Source: Phlegmacium glaucopus
Lineage: Eukaryota > Basidiomycota > Agaricomycetes > Agaricales > Cortinariaceae
Direction of reading: 5' to 3'
DNA: 64,000 nt
Assembly (NCBI GenBank): GCA_015039465.1
Contig: MU130354.1
Coordinates: 191,743 to 255,742 of the forward strand
A program made the translations under genes and the position numbers. This document shows, one piece after another, positions 46,601 through 56,605 of the stretch. The notes beneath the pieces were generated by a model, which was not told the DNA's origin, searched no databases, and was given only the letters and a program-made list of their open reading frames with translations. The first letter of the stretch is position 1; each line of letters starts with the position of its first letter.

Positions 46601-49351
46601 TATTGGATCAACCATGCAAAATCTGGAGGAATGGGCCCCGCTGTCCTGAAGTTGATCTTGCGACTGTTTACATCTGAGACTGGTTCCTTCACAAATTGGA
46701 TTCGGATGCGCAATATCGATGCCCATAGGTGGGATCGCCAGGACCTCTCGATGGACAAGTCTAAAGTTTGTTCCCCTCTTTATTATGCTTCGCTAGCTGG
46801 AATGCAACAAGTGTTGGATTACCTATTAGAGAGGGGGGTAAATGTGAATGCAAAAGAAGGACGATTGGGGAGCGGACTCCAAGCAGCATCGTCTGGAGGT
46901 CATGAGGCGATTGTTAAGCTGCTGCTTGAGAAGGGGGCGGATGTGAATGCACAAGGAGGATTGGGGAGCGCACTCCTTGCAGCCTCGTTTGGAGGTTACG
47001 AGGTGATCGTAAAGTTGCTGCTTGAGAAGGGGGCGAATGTGAATGCACAAGGAGGAGAAGAATTCGGGAGCGCACTCCATGCAGCATCGCTTGGAGGTCA
47101 CGAGGCGATCGTAAAGCTGCTGCTTGAGAAAGGGGCGAATGTGAATGCACAAGGAGAGGGATTCGGGAGCGCACTCCATGCAGCATCGTATGGAGGTCAT
47201 GAGGTGATTGTAACGCTGCTACTTGAGAAAGGGGCGAATGTGAATGGACAAGTAGAAGAATTGGGGAGCACACTCCATACAGCATCATCTAGAGGTCACA
47301 ATGTGTTCATGAAGCTGTTAAAGCGAGGGGTGGATGTGAATGAAGAAAGATACTGTGGGGACGCACTCCAGGCAGCATCGTCTGGAGGTCACGAGGCGAT
47401 TGTGAAGCTGCTGCTTGAGAAAGGGGCGAATGTGAATGCGCAAGGATACTATGGGACCGCACTCCGTGCAGCGTCGTCTGAAGGTCACGAGGCGATTGTG
47501 AAGCTGCTGCTTGAGAAGGCGGCAAATATGAATGTACAAGGATATAATAATGGGGATGCACTCCAGGCAGCATCGGGTAATGGTCACGAAGCAATCGTGA
47601 AGCTGCTGCTTGAGAAGGGGGCGATTGTGAATGCAGAGGGAGGAGACTACGGAAATGCACTTCAGGCAGCGTCGTATAGCGGTCACGAAGCAATCGTGAA
47701 GCTGCTGCTTGAGAAGGGGGCAATTGTGAATGCAGAGGGAGGAGACTACGGAAATGCACTCCAGGCAGCGTCGTATAGCGGTCACGAAGCAACCGTGAAG
47801 CTGCTGCTTGAGAAGGGGGCAATTGTGAATGCAGAGGGAGGACACTACGGAAATGCACTTCAGGCAGCGTCAGCGTCATATAATGGTCATGAAGCAATCG
47901 TGAAGCTGCTGCTTGAGAAGGGGTCAATTGTGAATGCAGAGGGAGGACACTACGGAAATGCACTCCAGGCAGCGTCGCATAGCGGTCGCGAAGGAATCAT
48001 GAAGCTGCTGCTTGAGAAGGGGGCAATTGTGAATGCAGAGGGAGGACACTACGGAAATGCACTTCAGGCAGCGTCAGCGTCGTGTAATGGTCATGAAGCA
48101 ATCGTGAAGCTGCTGCTTGAGAAGGGGGCAATTGTGAATGCAGAGGGAGGACACTACGGAAATGCACTCCAGGCAGCGTCGCATAGTGGTCACGAAGCAA
48201 TCATGAAGCTGCTGCTTGAGAAGGGGGCGATTGTGAATGCACAGGGAGGATTCTACGGAAATGCACTTCAGGCAGCGTCGTATAGCGGTCACGAAGCAAT
48301 CGTGAAGCTGCTGCTTGAGAAGGGGGCAATTGTGAATGCACAGGGAGGAGACTACGGAAATGCACTCCAGGCAGCGTCATATAGTGGTCACGAAGCAATC
48401 GTGAAGCTGCTGCTTGAGAAGGGGGCAATTGTGAATGCAGAGGGAGGACACTACGGAAATGCACTCCAGGCAGCATCGTATAGCGGTTGCGAAGCAATTA
48501 TGAAGCTACTGCTTGAGAAGGGGGCGATTGTGAATGCACAGGGAGGATTCTACAGAAATGCACTCCAGGCAGCGTCGTATAATGGCCATGAAGCAATCGT
48601 GAAGCTGCTGCTTGGGAAAGGGGCGAATGTGAATGCACAAGGAGGAATAGATGGGAGCGCACTCCAGGCGGTGTCATCTGAAGGTCACAAGGTGATCGTA
48701 AAGCTGCTGCTTGAGAAGGGGGCAAATGTGAATGCACAAGGAGAAGAATTCGGGAGCGCACTCCAGGCAGCATCGTCTGAAGGTCATGAGGCAATTTCAA
48801 AGCTGCTGCTTGAGAAGGGGGTAAATGTGAATGCACAAGGAGGAGAAGAATTTGGGAGTGCACTCCATGCAGCATCATTTGGAGGTCATGAGGTGATCGT
48901 GAAGCTACTGCTTGAGAAGGGGGCAAATGTGAATGCACAAGGAGGAGAATTTGGGAGCGCACTCCAGGCAGCATCGTCTGAAGGTCATGAGGCAATTGTA
49001 AAGCTGCTGCTTGAGAAGGGGGCAAATGTGAATGCACAAGGAGGAGAAGAATTTGGGAGTGCACTCCATGCAGCATCATTTGGAGGTCACAAGGTGATTG
49101 TGAAGCTACTGCTTGAGAAGGGGGCAAATGTGAATGCACAAGGAGGAGAATTTGGGAGCGCACTCCAGGCAGCATCGTCTGAAGGTCATGAAGCAATTGT
49201 AAAGCTACTGCTTGAGAAGGGGGCGGATGTGAATGCACAAGGAGGAGAAGAATTTGGGAGTGCACTCCATGCAGCATCATTTGGAGGTCATGAGGTGATT
49301 GTGAAGCTACTGCTTGAGAAGGGGGCAATTGTGAATGCGCAGGCACTGTGA
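43694..49351 (+). CDS. NLR-type protein: C2-like N-terminus, NACHT, 26 ankyrin repeats
   Basis: I model 13 exons: 43694-43736, 43787-43943, 43999-44120, 44175-44401, 44464-44514, 44573-44768, 44826-44960, 45015-45041, 45099-45257, 45309-45333, 45391-45960, 46018-46346, 46401-49351. Introns are 50-62 nt, all GT-AG. The sum is 4,992 nt, giving 1,663 aa without a stop. N-terminus (about 1-100): C2-like (LLLSAILGNIEVEGD, YSVRLYVADKEVAKS), then a helical region. NACHT from about 365: P-loop GKPGCGKS (assembled across an intron), Walker B YIVIDALDEC near 467, VTSRPLPDIE. Winged-helix region, then IRLSHFSVKEYLLS. Ankyrin repeats about 807-1663. Fungal NLRs act in non-self recognition and heterokaryon-incompatibility-type cell death; that role is family-level inference. 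The only apparently intact long gene in the TE-rich part. Confidence 0.85.
46780..49345 (+). repeat. 26 tandem ~99-bp units encoding near-identical ankyrin repeats
   Basis: The unit is GNALQAASYSGHEAIVKLLL followed by EKGAIVNAEGG, 33 residues. Repeats 9-19 form one subtype (NALQAASYSG, AIVNAEGG). Repeats 20-26 alternate two versions (SALQAASSEGHEAIVKLL and SALHAASFGGHEVIVKLL) in a ~200-bp higher-order unit. Variation concentrates at the two residues before G-(N/S)-AL and at the S/F/Y-S/G/N/E position; repeat 6 is the most diverged. Confidence 0.92.
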
Positions 49352-49741
49352 GACCAGAAGGGTTGTAAATAACAACAAAAAATGTATAAAAGGAGGAGAT
49401 TACTACCCTAAAGGTTGTTTTTTGAAGAAGTGGAAATAACTATATTTTTCGTAGGAATCCATGACAGCATTTATTGTAGGTATTTACAACAAAAAACATA
49501 AGAGTGAAACTCTTATATTAAGACAATATTTTTACTACTTTTAAGGTAGGAATAAATTACAAACTAAAAATAAATGCATTGCAGATAAGTGAGGGTGCAC
49601 CCGAGTAGCACTAAACATTGTGAAATATTGTCTGAGCAAGTAGACGAGGGTTAGTGCAGCAAGGAATGCAAAATGGTAGATAAGTTTGCATTGCTGATGA
49701 AGATATTAGCTATAGCTCAAATCACTATCAGAATAGAAATA
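49352..49741. other. NLR 3' flank, no gene
   Basis: 390 nt of AT-rich sequence after the NLR stop, with no open frame of note. Presumably 3' UTR and spacer. Confidence 0.4.
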
Positions 49742-50299
49742 TGTTAAGCTTTTAAAACAAAGGGAGAACTCACATTGGAGTTACTCTGGAACGGACGGAA
49801 CGGAACCGGAACAGTAACCCGGAAAGGACGTTGGCCTCAGCGTATGTGCTGTGCCACCCAGCTCCTAAGGTGTCCTGATTTTGGAACAGGAGAGGAAGTA
49901 ACAAGTCGAGAGACCTCAGTGACTTAGAGGGAAAACAAGAGGAGGAACTAAGTTGATATTCCAACTAAGGGAAAACATACAAGTTCGAGTACTTTAAATA
50001 TAAAAGGAATTGCAACCGAAATATAGAATATAAATATAAGTGCTGCGTTCTGCTCCCGGAAAGGTCCTGCATTCTTGGGTGAATAATCCATGGCGGGTAT
50101 GCTGACTGATGATGGGAAAGATGATGACAAAGAATAGTGGTAGTGGCAAAGGAGTGATAACGGGTTTGGTGTATAGACAGAGGAACTGGAATTACATGGA
50201 GAAGTCTTGGAGTTGAACAGAGGAAGAGTAGTTCAGGATATAAGGGAAGGCACTGTACGGAGTACGGACTACCGGAGTAACGTAAGACGGAATGTAACA
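49742..50299 (-). mobile_element. Solo LTR, family I, TSD AAATA
   Basis: 558 bp in reverse orientation (TGTTAAGCTT...ATGTAACA), flanked by perfect AAATA (49737-49741 and 50300-50304). Confidence 0.9.
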
Positions 50300-52748
50300 A
50301 AATATAACTTTGAAACTTACAGCTGACTGTTCTATAGCCATGGCCAGAAATTTATCTGCTGCCACTAACTTGGTATTGAGGAAGCGGGTAGCAGCCAGAA
50401 AAGCGCAGAGTGCTGTGATTACTGGCACCAAGTAGTATAGTTTGAGATATAAAGAAAAAGATGCTGCAAAGGCGATGGCAACCATTAATGTTCTGTGAGT
50501 AATTGTATGCTGCTAAAAAAAACTATCAAGAACTAATAGATGGTCCTAAATGAGGCTAGCCTACTGCAAGTACATGCTTTAAACAACAAATGCTGCACCT
50601 GAACGCAAGACTTGGGAGATTGCATGGTGACGTGTTGAGCCGTGACTGGATGTCCAACAGTTTGAATGAGCCTAGTAGATACCTATTTGCTGGGATGGTT
50701 GAAAGTGATGCTTGTGGTGTGTTTGTTGAGTTGAGGATGTTCCTGTGAAAACCAAGGGAGTTGTGGGAAATGAATGAGTGATGGAAGTGTGGAATAAATA
50801 TTTGGGGCTGAGGTCATGGTGCATGAGAATGAAGTCTGGAGGTGGCGAGGAGCTGCAGGAATGTGGAAGGGATATGTGTTGCATGTGTTGGGATAATTTC
50901 GCAGCTAGAACAGAGAACTATAACTAGGTAATTGTTAGGTGTAATATTAAGTGAATAAATGAATGAACTCATGTCTGAACTTTAGTATAAAGTTGAGACT
51001 TGCTATAGTAAAATCTGTGACTAAAGAATCAAATGAGATGTTTGGGAATGCACTTTTGGGACCTGCTGCCTGAACCCCAGGACAGAAAAATAGTAAAACT
51101 ATCAAGGTACCAAATAATGGCATAGACACAATCATCTGCCAAAATATTGAAAGGCCAAGGTATAGCAGAGATAGAACTTGGCAAGAGGTTAGCATGCCAG
51201 TGTTGAGCCTGTTAATCAAAGCACCAAATATATCAGACATGGTAACCCAAATACAAATACAAATTTGAAATTTTACAGAGCAAATTACCTACCCAGTGGA
51301 TTTCTTTTTGTTCTGTGACTTTGTTACCTCCTTCTTCTGCTTTCCCTTCTCAGTAACCTTTCCTTCCATACTAATATCTGCCTGCTCCTTTCCCTTCACA
51401 ATATCTTTTGCCTTTCCTTTTTTGACCACCTTTACCTTCTTCCCATCCTTCTTCTCCAACCAGGCCTCCAAATCCTTCATAGTGTAATTGTCTTTTGCCT
51501 CACCCCAAAGCTCTTCCTCTGATACACAACCAACTTCCTCAGCCAGCCAAGCCCTCATTTCCTCATGTTTTTCAGCAGCTGGAATTTGGGTAGCATAAGA
51601 GCTATGCCAAGTTGTTTTGGCAACAAAGAGATTTATGATTTCTGTTTTTGTGGGTGTGGACCCAGCCCAAGACCGTTCCTTCCTCAGATGGTCAATTTGA
51701 TGATGAATTTCATTGACTGCACAGTATCACTGATATATTGTCTGAAGAGTCACTGATATATTGTCTGAAGAGTCACTGATATATTGTCTGAAGAGAAGGT
51801 TTATCAATGTTCTGGCAAAGGTCACGATCAAACTCAATGTTGTTATCAGTGAGAAGAGTGATGAGCTTCTGGTCAAGTCGACGACTCTGTGAGTTTGGTA
51901 GCTCTGATGGTGTCTCTGGGTGTGAATCTGTGTTGGATGGGGTGTAATGCAAAAGAGAAGTTGATGGACCAGCCAGTACAGGATTAAGAATCCTAAAGGA
52001 ATGAACAGAAGCATTGTTTGAAAGAAGCTAGCAATATTGTAAATGATAAGGTTAATAAACTCAACCCAAGTCACTCACAAAGAGGACATGGCATTCTAGA
52101 CCACCTTGATCACTTATCCGATGTGGGACCTCTTCATTGGTCTCAAGAACAAAGAGATACTGTCCTTGTAAATTCCAGAGCCAGCAGCCAGAAAGATCAG
52201 AATGAAAAAATATGTTGGAATCTAAAGTAGATCTGGTTCAATTTAAATAATAATACTCACCAATGATGGAAGCATGAAGTTGTGTAGCCTTCTCCAACAC
52301 AGGCTTAGCAAGAAGAGAGGATCCAGACAAGATAAAAACAGATACTGGAAGCTGCAAAGTGAAATCGGGAACCTTGTTTAATGCCAACACATCACCAGTC
52401 TCAACATAAATATAAATCTTGAATGTGAGTTGTGGTTTAACCAAGGTATGTTCATCATCCTCATAATCAGTACTTTACAGTGCCCCACACTTCTGAACGG
52501 AATCTGAGTGGAGTCCAAGCATTCCGACTGGATTCCCAGTGGAGTCCCAGTGGAGTCCCAGTGGAATCATGGATTCCGAATGGAGTCCACTTGGACTCCA
52601 CTTGGACTCTCCTTGGAGTCCAAGTCACCAAGTAGATTCCGAACAGAGTCCAAGTGGAGTCCAAGTAGAGTCTGAGTGGATTCCAAATAGAGTCCAAGTG
52701 GACTCTTAGTGGATTCTGAGTGGATTTTAAGTGGATTCTGAGTGGAGT

Positions 52749-53772
52749 CCAAGGATTCCAAGTGTTTCCAATTGCCAACTTCCTAATCAAGTAATTAATC
52801 ACCTGACTTGTAGCATATGACAAATAAAAGAATACCAGTAAGGAGGATTGAACCAAAGACCTTGAGAAAGGTCATGTGACATAATTCCCACACTGCATCA
52901 GTGATCTACCAACTGCACCATCATTGCTTGTATATATATATAAACTAATGGTTATATATACCCTTCCCACCTGACTAAATCATATATTCTGGCACTTGCT
53001 GAGGGGCTACTACCATGTATTATATACCAAAATGTTCATAAAAATGAGGGGAATCCATTGTTAATAAAATCGTGATGTGATATGCACTTTGATATGCAGT
53101 TATATGCGAAATACTGCAGAATATACTGTAAAATAATGCGCTCTATGCTTATAAATGAGCCGAACATGATGCACCATATACCGATAGAATCATGCTAATA
53201 ACAGCATTCAGAATATATATAAATCACATGCATGCGCCATGTCTGGTGCGTGTTTTTACACATTTTACATGTTTTAATATTGAAAAAGGGCTTATATTCC
53301 CACGCTAATAGTATGGTTAGATTCCCTAGCAGTGTAGTTTTCTATCGGTATAAGGTGCGTCATGTTCGGCTCATTTATAAGCATAGAGCGCATTATTTTA
53401 CAGTATATTCTGCAGTATTTCGCATATAACTGCATATCAAAGTGCATATCACATCACGATTTTATTAACAATGGATTCCCCTCATTTTTATGAACATTTT
53501 GGTATATAATACATGGTAGTAGCCCCTCAGCAAGTGCCAGAATATATTATTTAGTCAGGTGGGAAGGGTATATATAACCATTAGTTTTTATATATATACA
53601 AGCAATGATGGTGCAGTTGGTAGATCACTGATGCAGTGTGGGAATTATGTCACATGACCTTTCTCAAGGTCTTTGGTTCAATCCTCCTTACTGGTATTCT
53701 TTTATTTGTCATATGCTACAAGTCAGGTGATTAATTACTTGATTAGGAAGTTGGCAATTGGAAACACTTGGA
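52749..53772. repeat. ~430-bp near-perfect inverted repeat with ~150-bp loop
   Basis: Arms 52749-53187 and 53342-53772. In the 130 bp nearest the loop I count two mismatches. A transcript would fold into a long hairpin. The arms carry the tRNA-like sequence and lie between the two GGAGTCC arrays of element C. Confidence 0.88.
53605..53695 (+). other. tRNA-like sequence (pol III A and B boxes)
   Basis: TGGTGCAGTTGG fits an A box and GGTTCAATCC (53674-53683) fits a B box, about 50 nt apart. The acceptor stem does not pair, so it is a tRNA-derived promoter rather than a tRNA gene. A mirrored copy on the minus strand lies at about 52834-52925. Confidence 0.55.
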
Positions 53773-54820
53773 TTCTGAGTGGAGTCCGAATGGATTCCAA
53801 GTGGAATCCACTTGGAATCCAAGTTGGAATTCTCAATTCAGACTTGGAGTCTGAGCAGATTCTGAGTAATTTACTTGGATTCCAAGTGGAATACATTCCG
53901 ACCAAACTCACAAAATTGAGGGGGTTACCTGCCAGAAAATATTCCACTCGGAGTCCGAGTTTGCTCCTCGGAATGCTTGGAATCCACTCGGATTCCATTC
54001 GGATTCCAAGCAGAAACCGTGGGGCACTGTAAAGACCTCCTCATAATTGAAGTCAGCCATGATTGAGTACATTACCATAGGCCCTGCCTTGGATAAAACC
54101 ACCTGTCATCCGAGAAGACCCATGGAGAGGTGGTGGACTTCCCATTGCAACATCTTTCAAAAATTCAACAAATTTTCAAAACAATAATAAAAAAAAAAAA
54201 GGAATTACCTTGATCAGGGACAGGTTTCATGGGTGGAGTAGATACTAAAATAAATAAATAAATTATACAAGAAAAACGAGAGAGAAATAAGACTACCCTG
54301 ATCAAGAACAGGGTTTATGGGTGGAGTTGGTACTAAAATAAATAAATTAGACAAGAAAAACGAGAGAAATAAGAAATAAGAAATACCTTTGATGACAAGG
54401 ACAATAGGGGAGACAGGAGGGATGATGGAGATGACAGGGTTGTTGTTGTCGCTCCTGGTATCATTGCTGGCGTCCTCAATTTCGTCAGTCTGGTCTTTGT
54501 GGGCATCATTGCTGGTGTCTTCTACTGTGTCGTCTTCGTCTTCAGCTGCTTCATCTTCGTTGTCTTCATCATCATTGTTCTTGTTGCTGGCGTCTTCGAC
54601 TTCATTGTTGTTGTCTTTGTCTTCATGTTTTTTGCTTGTGTCGTCCTCGCTGCTTGGTGGTTGTTTGACTACCTTAGCAAGGCGCTCAGCACAATGTAGG
54701 TGAGCACCTGGAATGGTAGGGGGGGCATGTGTTTGGCATCTGGGGCACAGGGACGCTCAAGAGGGGCAACAGAGGCGCCACTGGCCTCGAGCGCCTGCTC
54801 AGCGCTTAAATATGTCAGTA

Positions 54821-55622
54821 CAGTTGAACCTGTTATAACCCATACCTGTGAAAACCCATAACCTGTAATATCCCATAGCTCAGCCAGTCCACCAACTTGG
54901 TGGGCGGGGAAATGCATAACATAACCCATAGGTCTGCCATAACCCATAACCCATACCCCTCTGCTGGAAAAACCCATAGGTTTGACCCTATATAAGACCA
55001 TATAAGACTAGTCCTGGCCAAGTGATGTGCCACTCCTGCCAGCTGCCACCTCAAAAATTAATTTGTTCACGTTGTTGTCTCAAATTTCTCACTTCTATGG
55101 CTCTGAAGCCGCTCGATATTCTTAAGACAGGCTTTGCTAAATTTACGAAGACAATCAAGGCTCGTAGAGATGAGCTAAATACAAAGCTAGCTCAGAAGGA
55201 GACCATTTCAACACCTCATCACAGATTCGCAAACAAATCCGATTGTCGAAGCAGAGAGGCAAGTTCAGATTGCACTTGACAACTTGGTTACAAAAGGGGT
55301 GCTCCAGACATAGAATTGAATGGACATCGATGGTCTTCTCAACCCAGATGGTGAATCTCACGTCTTGACAGAAACATCTGACAAAGAAATCTATCACACT
55401 GTGATGGATTCGATTAAGGCATGTGAAAACATTGACATAAATGGTGGAGACGATGTCGATGATGACTCACCTATGGAACCTCATCCAACTTGTCGTGAGG
55501 TCCTCAGGGTGCTATCAACTATCAGCAAGCTATTTTTAGCATACCTCTCCAAACCCATAACCTGTAATAACCCATAGCCTGAGCCATCCACCAAGGGGTA
55601 TGGGTTATAACAGGTTCGACTG
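54821..55622. mobile_element. pogo/Tc1-mariner-type deletion derivative, TSD TA
   Basis: 802 bp, ends CAGTTGAACCTGTTATAACC and (inverted) CAGTCGAACCTGTTATAACC, flanked by TA dinucleotides (54819-54820 and 55623-55624). Subterminal ATAACCCATA repeats. It retains plus-strand coding fragments: MALKPLDILKTGFAKFTKTI at 55098 and TSDKEIYHTVMDSIKACENI at 55376, which resembles the acidic C-terminal part of pogo/Tigger transposases. Internal DDE sequence is missing. Confidence 0.75.
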
Positions 55623-55925
55623 TATCTAGTTAAAAAGGGAGGGACAGGGGATGTACGGGGTCAATGTAGCAGGAGGTGCCTTGCTGGCAGCCTCTGCAGC
55701 CTTAACGCTGCTAGTTTTTCTGCAGGGGAGTCCATGTTTCATATGGAGGGGGGGGGGGGTACTTACCTTGGTTTCCTTGTTCTCTTAGGATTTGTACCCT
55801 TGTCATTGCCCCGAGCCTTCTTCATGCTTGGCTTACTTGCACTGTCATCTGCATTTGACAGCCCTCGTTTGCGTGTTTGGGAGGGCTGAGGGGGTGATGC
55901 TGCCAGCAATGTTGTGGCCAGCTTC

Positions 55926-56204
55926 TTGCCTCAACAAGGTGGCATCATGACTCAAAAAGGTGGGCAGAGGTGGTAGGTATAGAGCTGGGTGATGATGGTG
56001 CAGCAGAAGTGGTGGGTAGTGGTGACAGTGGTGGGTGGCAGGTGATTGTGATGGACGTCAAGGGCTAGAGTTGGTGGTGGGAAAGGGTGGGAAGTGATGG
56101 GGGAGGGTGGGAAGCGATGGGTGGAAAGTGCCCATATTTGGGTATGCGCATGGGCCATGTGTCAGCAACAGAATATTGGAATTACTTTTTCTACAAATAT
56201 AAAT
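55926..56204. other. GGTGGT-rich stretch, no gene confirmed
   Basis: Minus-strand open frames here (56158-55952) are Pro/Thr/His-rich low complexity. It could contain the first exon of the broken hypothetical gene, but no start could be fixed. Confidence 0.3.
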
Positions 56205-56285
56205 GGCACCGTGGCTTAGTGGGCTGGAGCACTGGATTTGTTGATGATAAGGTCCCCGGTTCAATTCATGCTGGTCTCACTTATA
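56205..56285 (+). other. tRNA-like sequence inside the right end of element A
   Basis: TGGCTTAGTGGG (A box) and GGTTCAATTC (B box), about 40 nt apart, in an otherwise tRNA-like context starting GGCACCG. The 3' side does not pair with the 5' end. It precedes the ATATGGAAT array by about 40 bp, the same relative position as in element C. Confidence 0.5.
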
Positions 56286-56605
56286 TTTTTTCAAAGACAC
56301 TACAAATTATATTAATGGTTGTTCGATATGGAATAGAGATGGAATCCATATGGAATAGAGATATACATGGAATCTGTGGCTTTATTCCACCTGGAATCCA
56401 TGTGGAATCCATGTGAACATTCCATCATTCCATATGGAATTTGGCTGTTCCCTTGTCATTCCACATGGAATCCATACAGATTCCATATAGAATGAAGAGC
56501 CTAAAATGGGTGGGATCTGAGCCAAAACATATTCCATATGGAATGATGGAATCTATGTGGAATTGGGTGGATTCAATGTGGAATAAGGGGGGAGAGTAAA
56601 GACCT

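Larger units (their letters stand above)
52468..54038. mobile_element. Element C: TIR element with GGAGTCC arrays, TSD CCTCATAAT
   Basis: 1,571 bp. Left end CAGTACTTTACAGTGCCCCA, right end inverted AGGTCTTTACAGTGCCCCAC. Perfect 9-bp duplication CCTCATAAT (52459-52467 and 54039-54047). Subterminal arrays of TGGAGTCCAAGTGGA-type palindromes on both sides. The centre is a ~430-bp inverted repeat with a tRNA-like sequence in each arm. It interrupts codon 8 after the ATG at 54060 of the hypothetical gene. Confidence 0.9.
50307..55925 (-). pseudogene. Intron-rich hypothetical gene, broken by three insertions
   Basis: Not recognised. Coding-like exons with GT-AG borders on the minus strand: 55925-55767 (SQTRKRGLSNADDSASKPSM), 55719-55623, about 54676-54387 (acidic: SSEDDTSKKHEDKDNNNEVE), 54332-54297 and 54244-54209 (duplicated exon, VPTPPINPVLDQ / VSTPPMKPVPDQ), 54153-54039, then beyond element C 52458-52261 (HTLVKPQLTFKIYIYVETGD), 52221-52079 (LSGCWLWNLQGQYLFVLET) and 52027-51720. 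Then 51719-51289 (WLAEEVGCVSEEELW, Lys-rich tail) and possible exons to 50307. Interrupted by a pogo derivative, element C and a family I LTR. A TGA after LNHG and a tandem CTCTTCAGACAATATATCAGTGA duplication near 51725-51790 break the frame. It may be two genes: an ATG at 54060 (MADFNYE) could start a second one. Confidence 0.45.
31026..56605. mobile_element. Element A: 25.6-kb KDZ-bearing element with NLR cargo (candidate)
   Basis: Left end CAATACTTTACTCTCCCCCC, right end (inverted) AGGTCTTTACTCTCCCCCC, followed inward by ATTCCATATGGAAT-type palindromic arrays (31040-31170; 56325-56575). It is flanked by GGAAAAATC (31017-31025) and TGAAAAATC (56606-56614), 8 of 9 matching. Its removal rejoins the two halves of the copy-2 gene (LLEKS / KSTLYLL). 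Elements B and C have the same asymmetric ends and 9-bp duplications. Inside: a KDZ/CxC6 gene 90 bp from the left array, an intact NLR, a broken hypothetical gene, and later TEs totalling about 11 kb. That the whole interval moved as one unit is inference; independent insertions plus rearrangement remain possible. Confidence 0.55.

Noticed and set aside
46780..49345. CRISPR-like regular repeats
   Set aside because: The units are contiguous, coding and in a eukaryotic gene, without unique spacers; the 20-bp minisatellites at 58-64 kb also lack spacers.
46826..49346. Long minus-strand open frames (up to 282 codons) rich in HSQLPPSQ-type repeats
   Set aside because: They are antisense shadows of the 99-bp ankyrin units; the repeat period keeps any stop-free frame open. 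The plus strand has the conserved domain structure and introns.
54389..54703. Plus-strand Ser/Leu-rich frame that looks like a membrane protein
   Set aside because: It is the complement of an acidic Asp/Glu/Asn-rich minus-strand exon with splice borders; hydrophobicity is a by-product of GAC/GAA-rich antisense.
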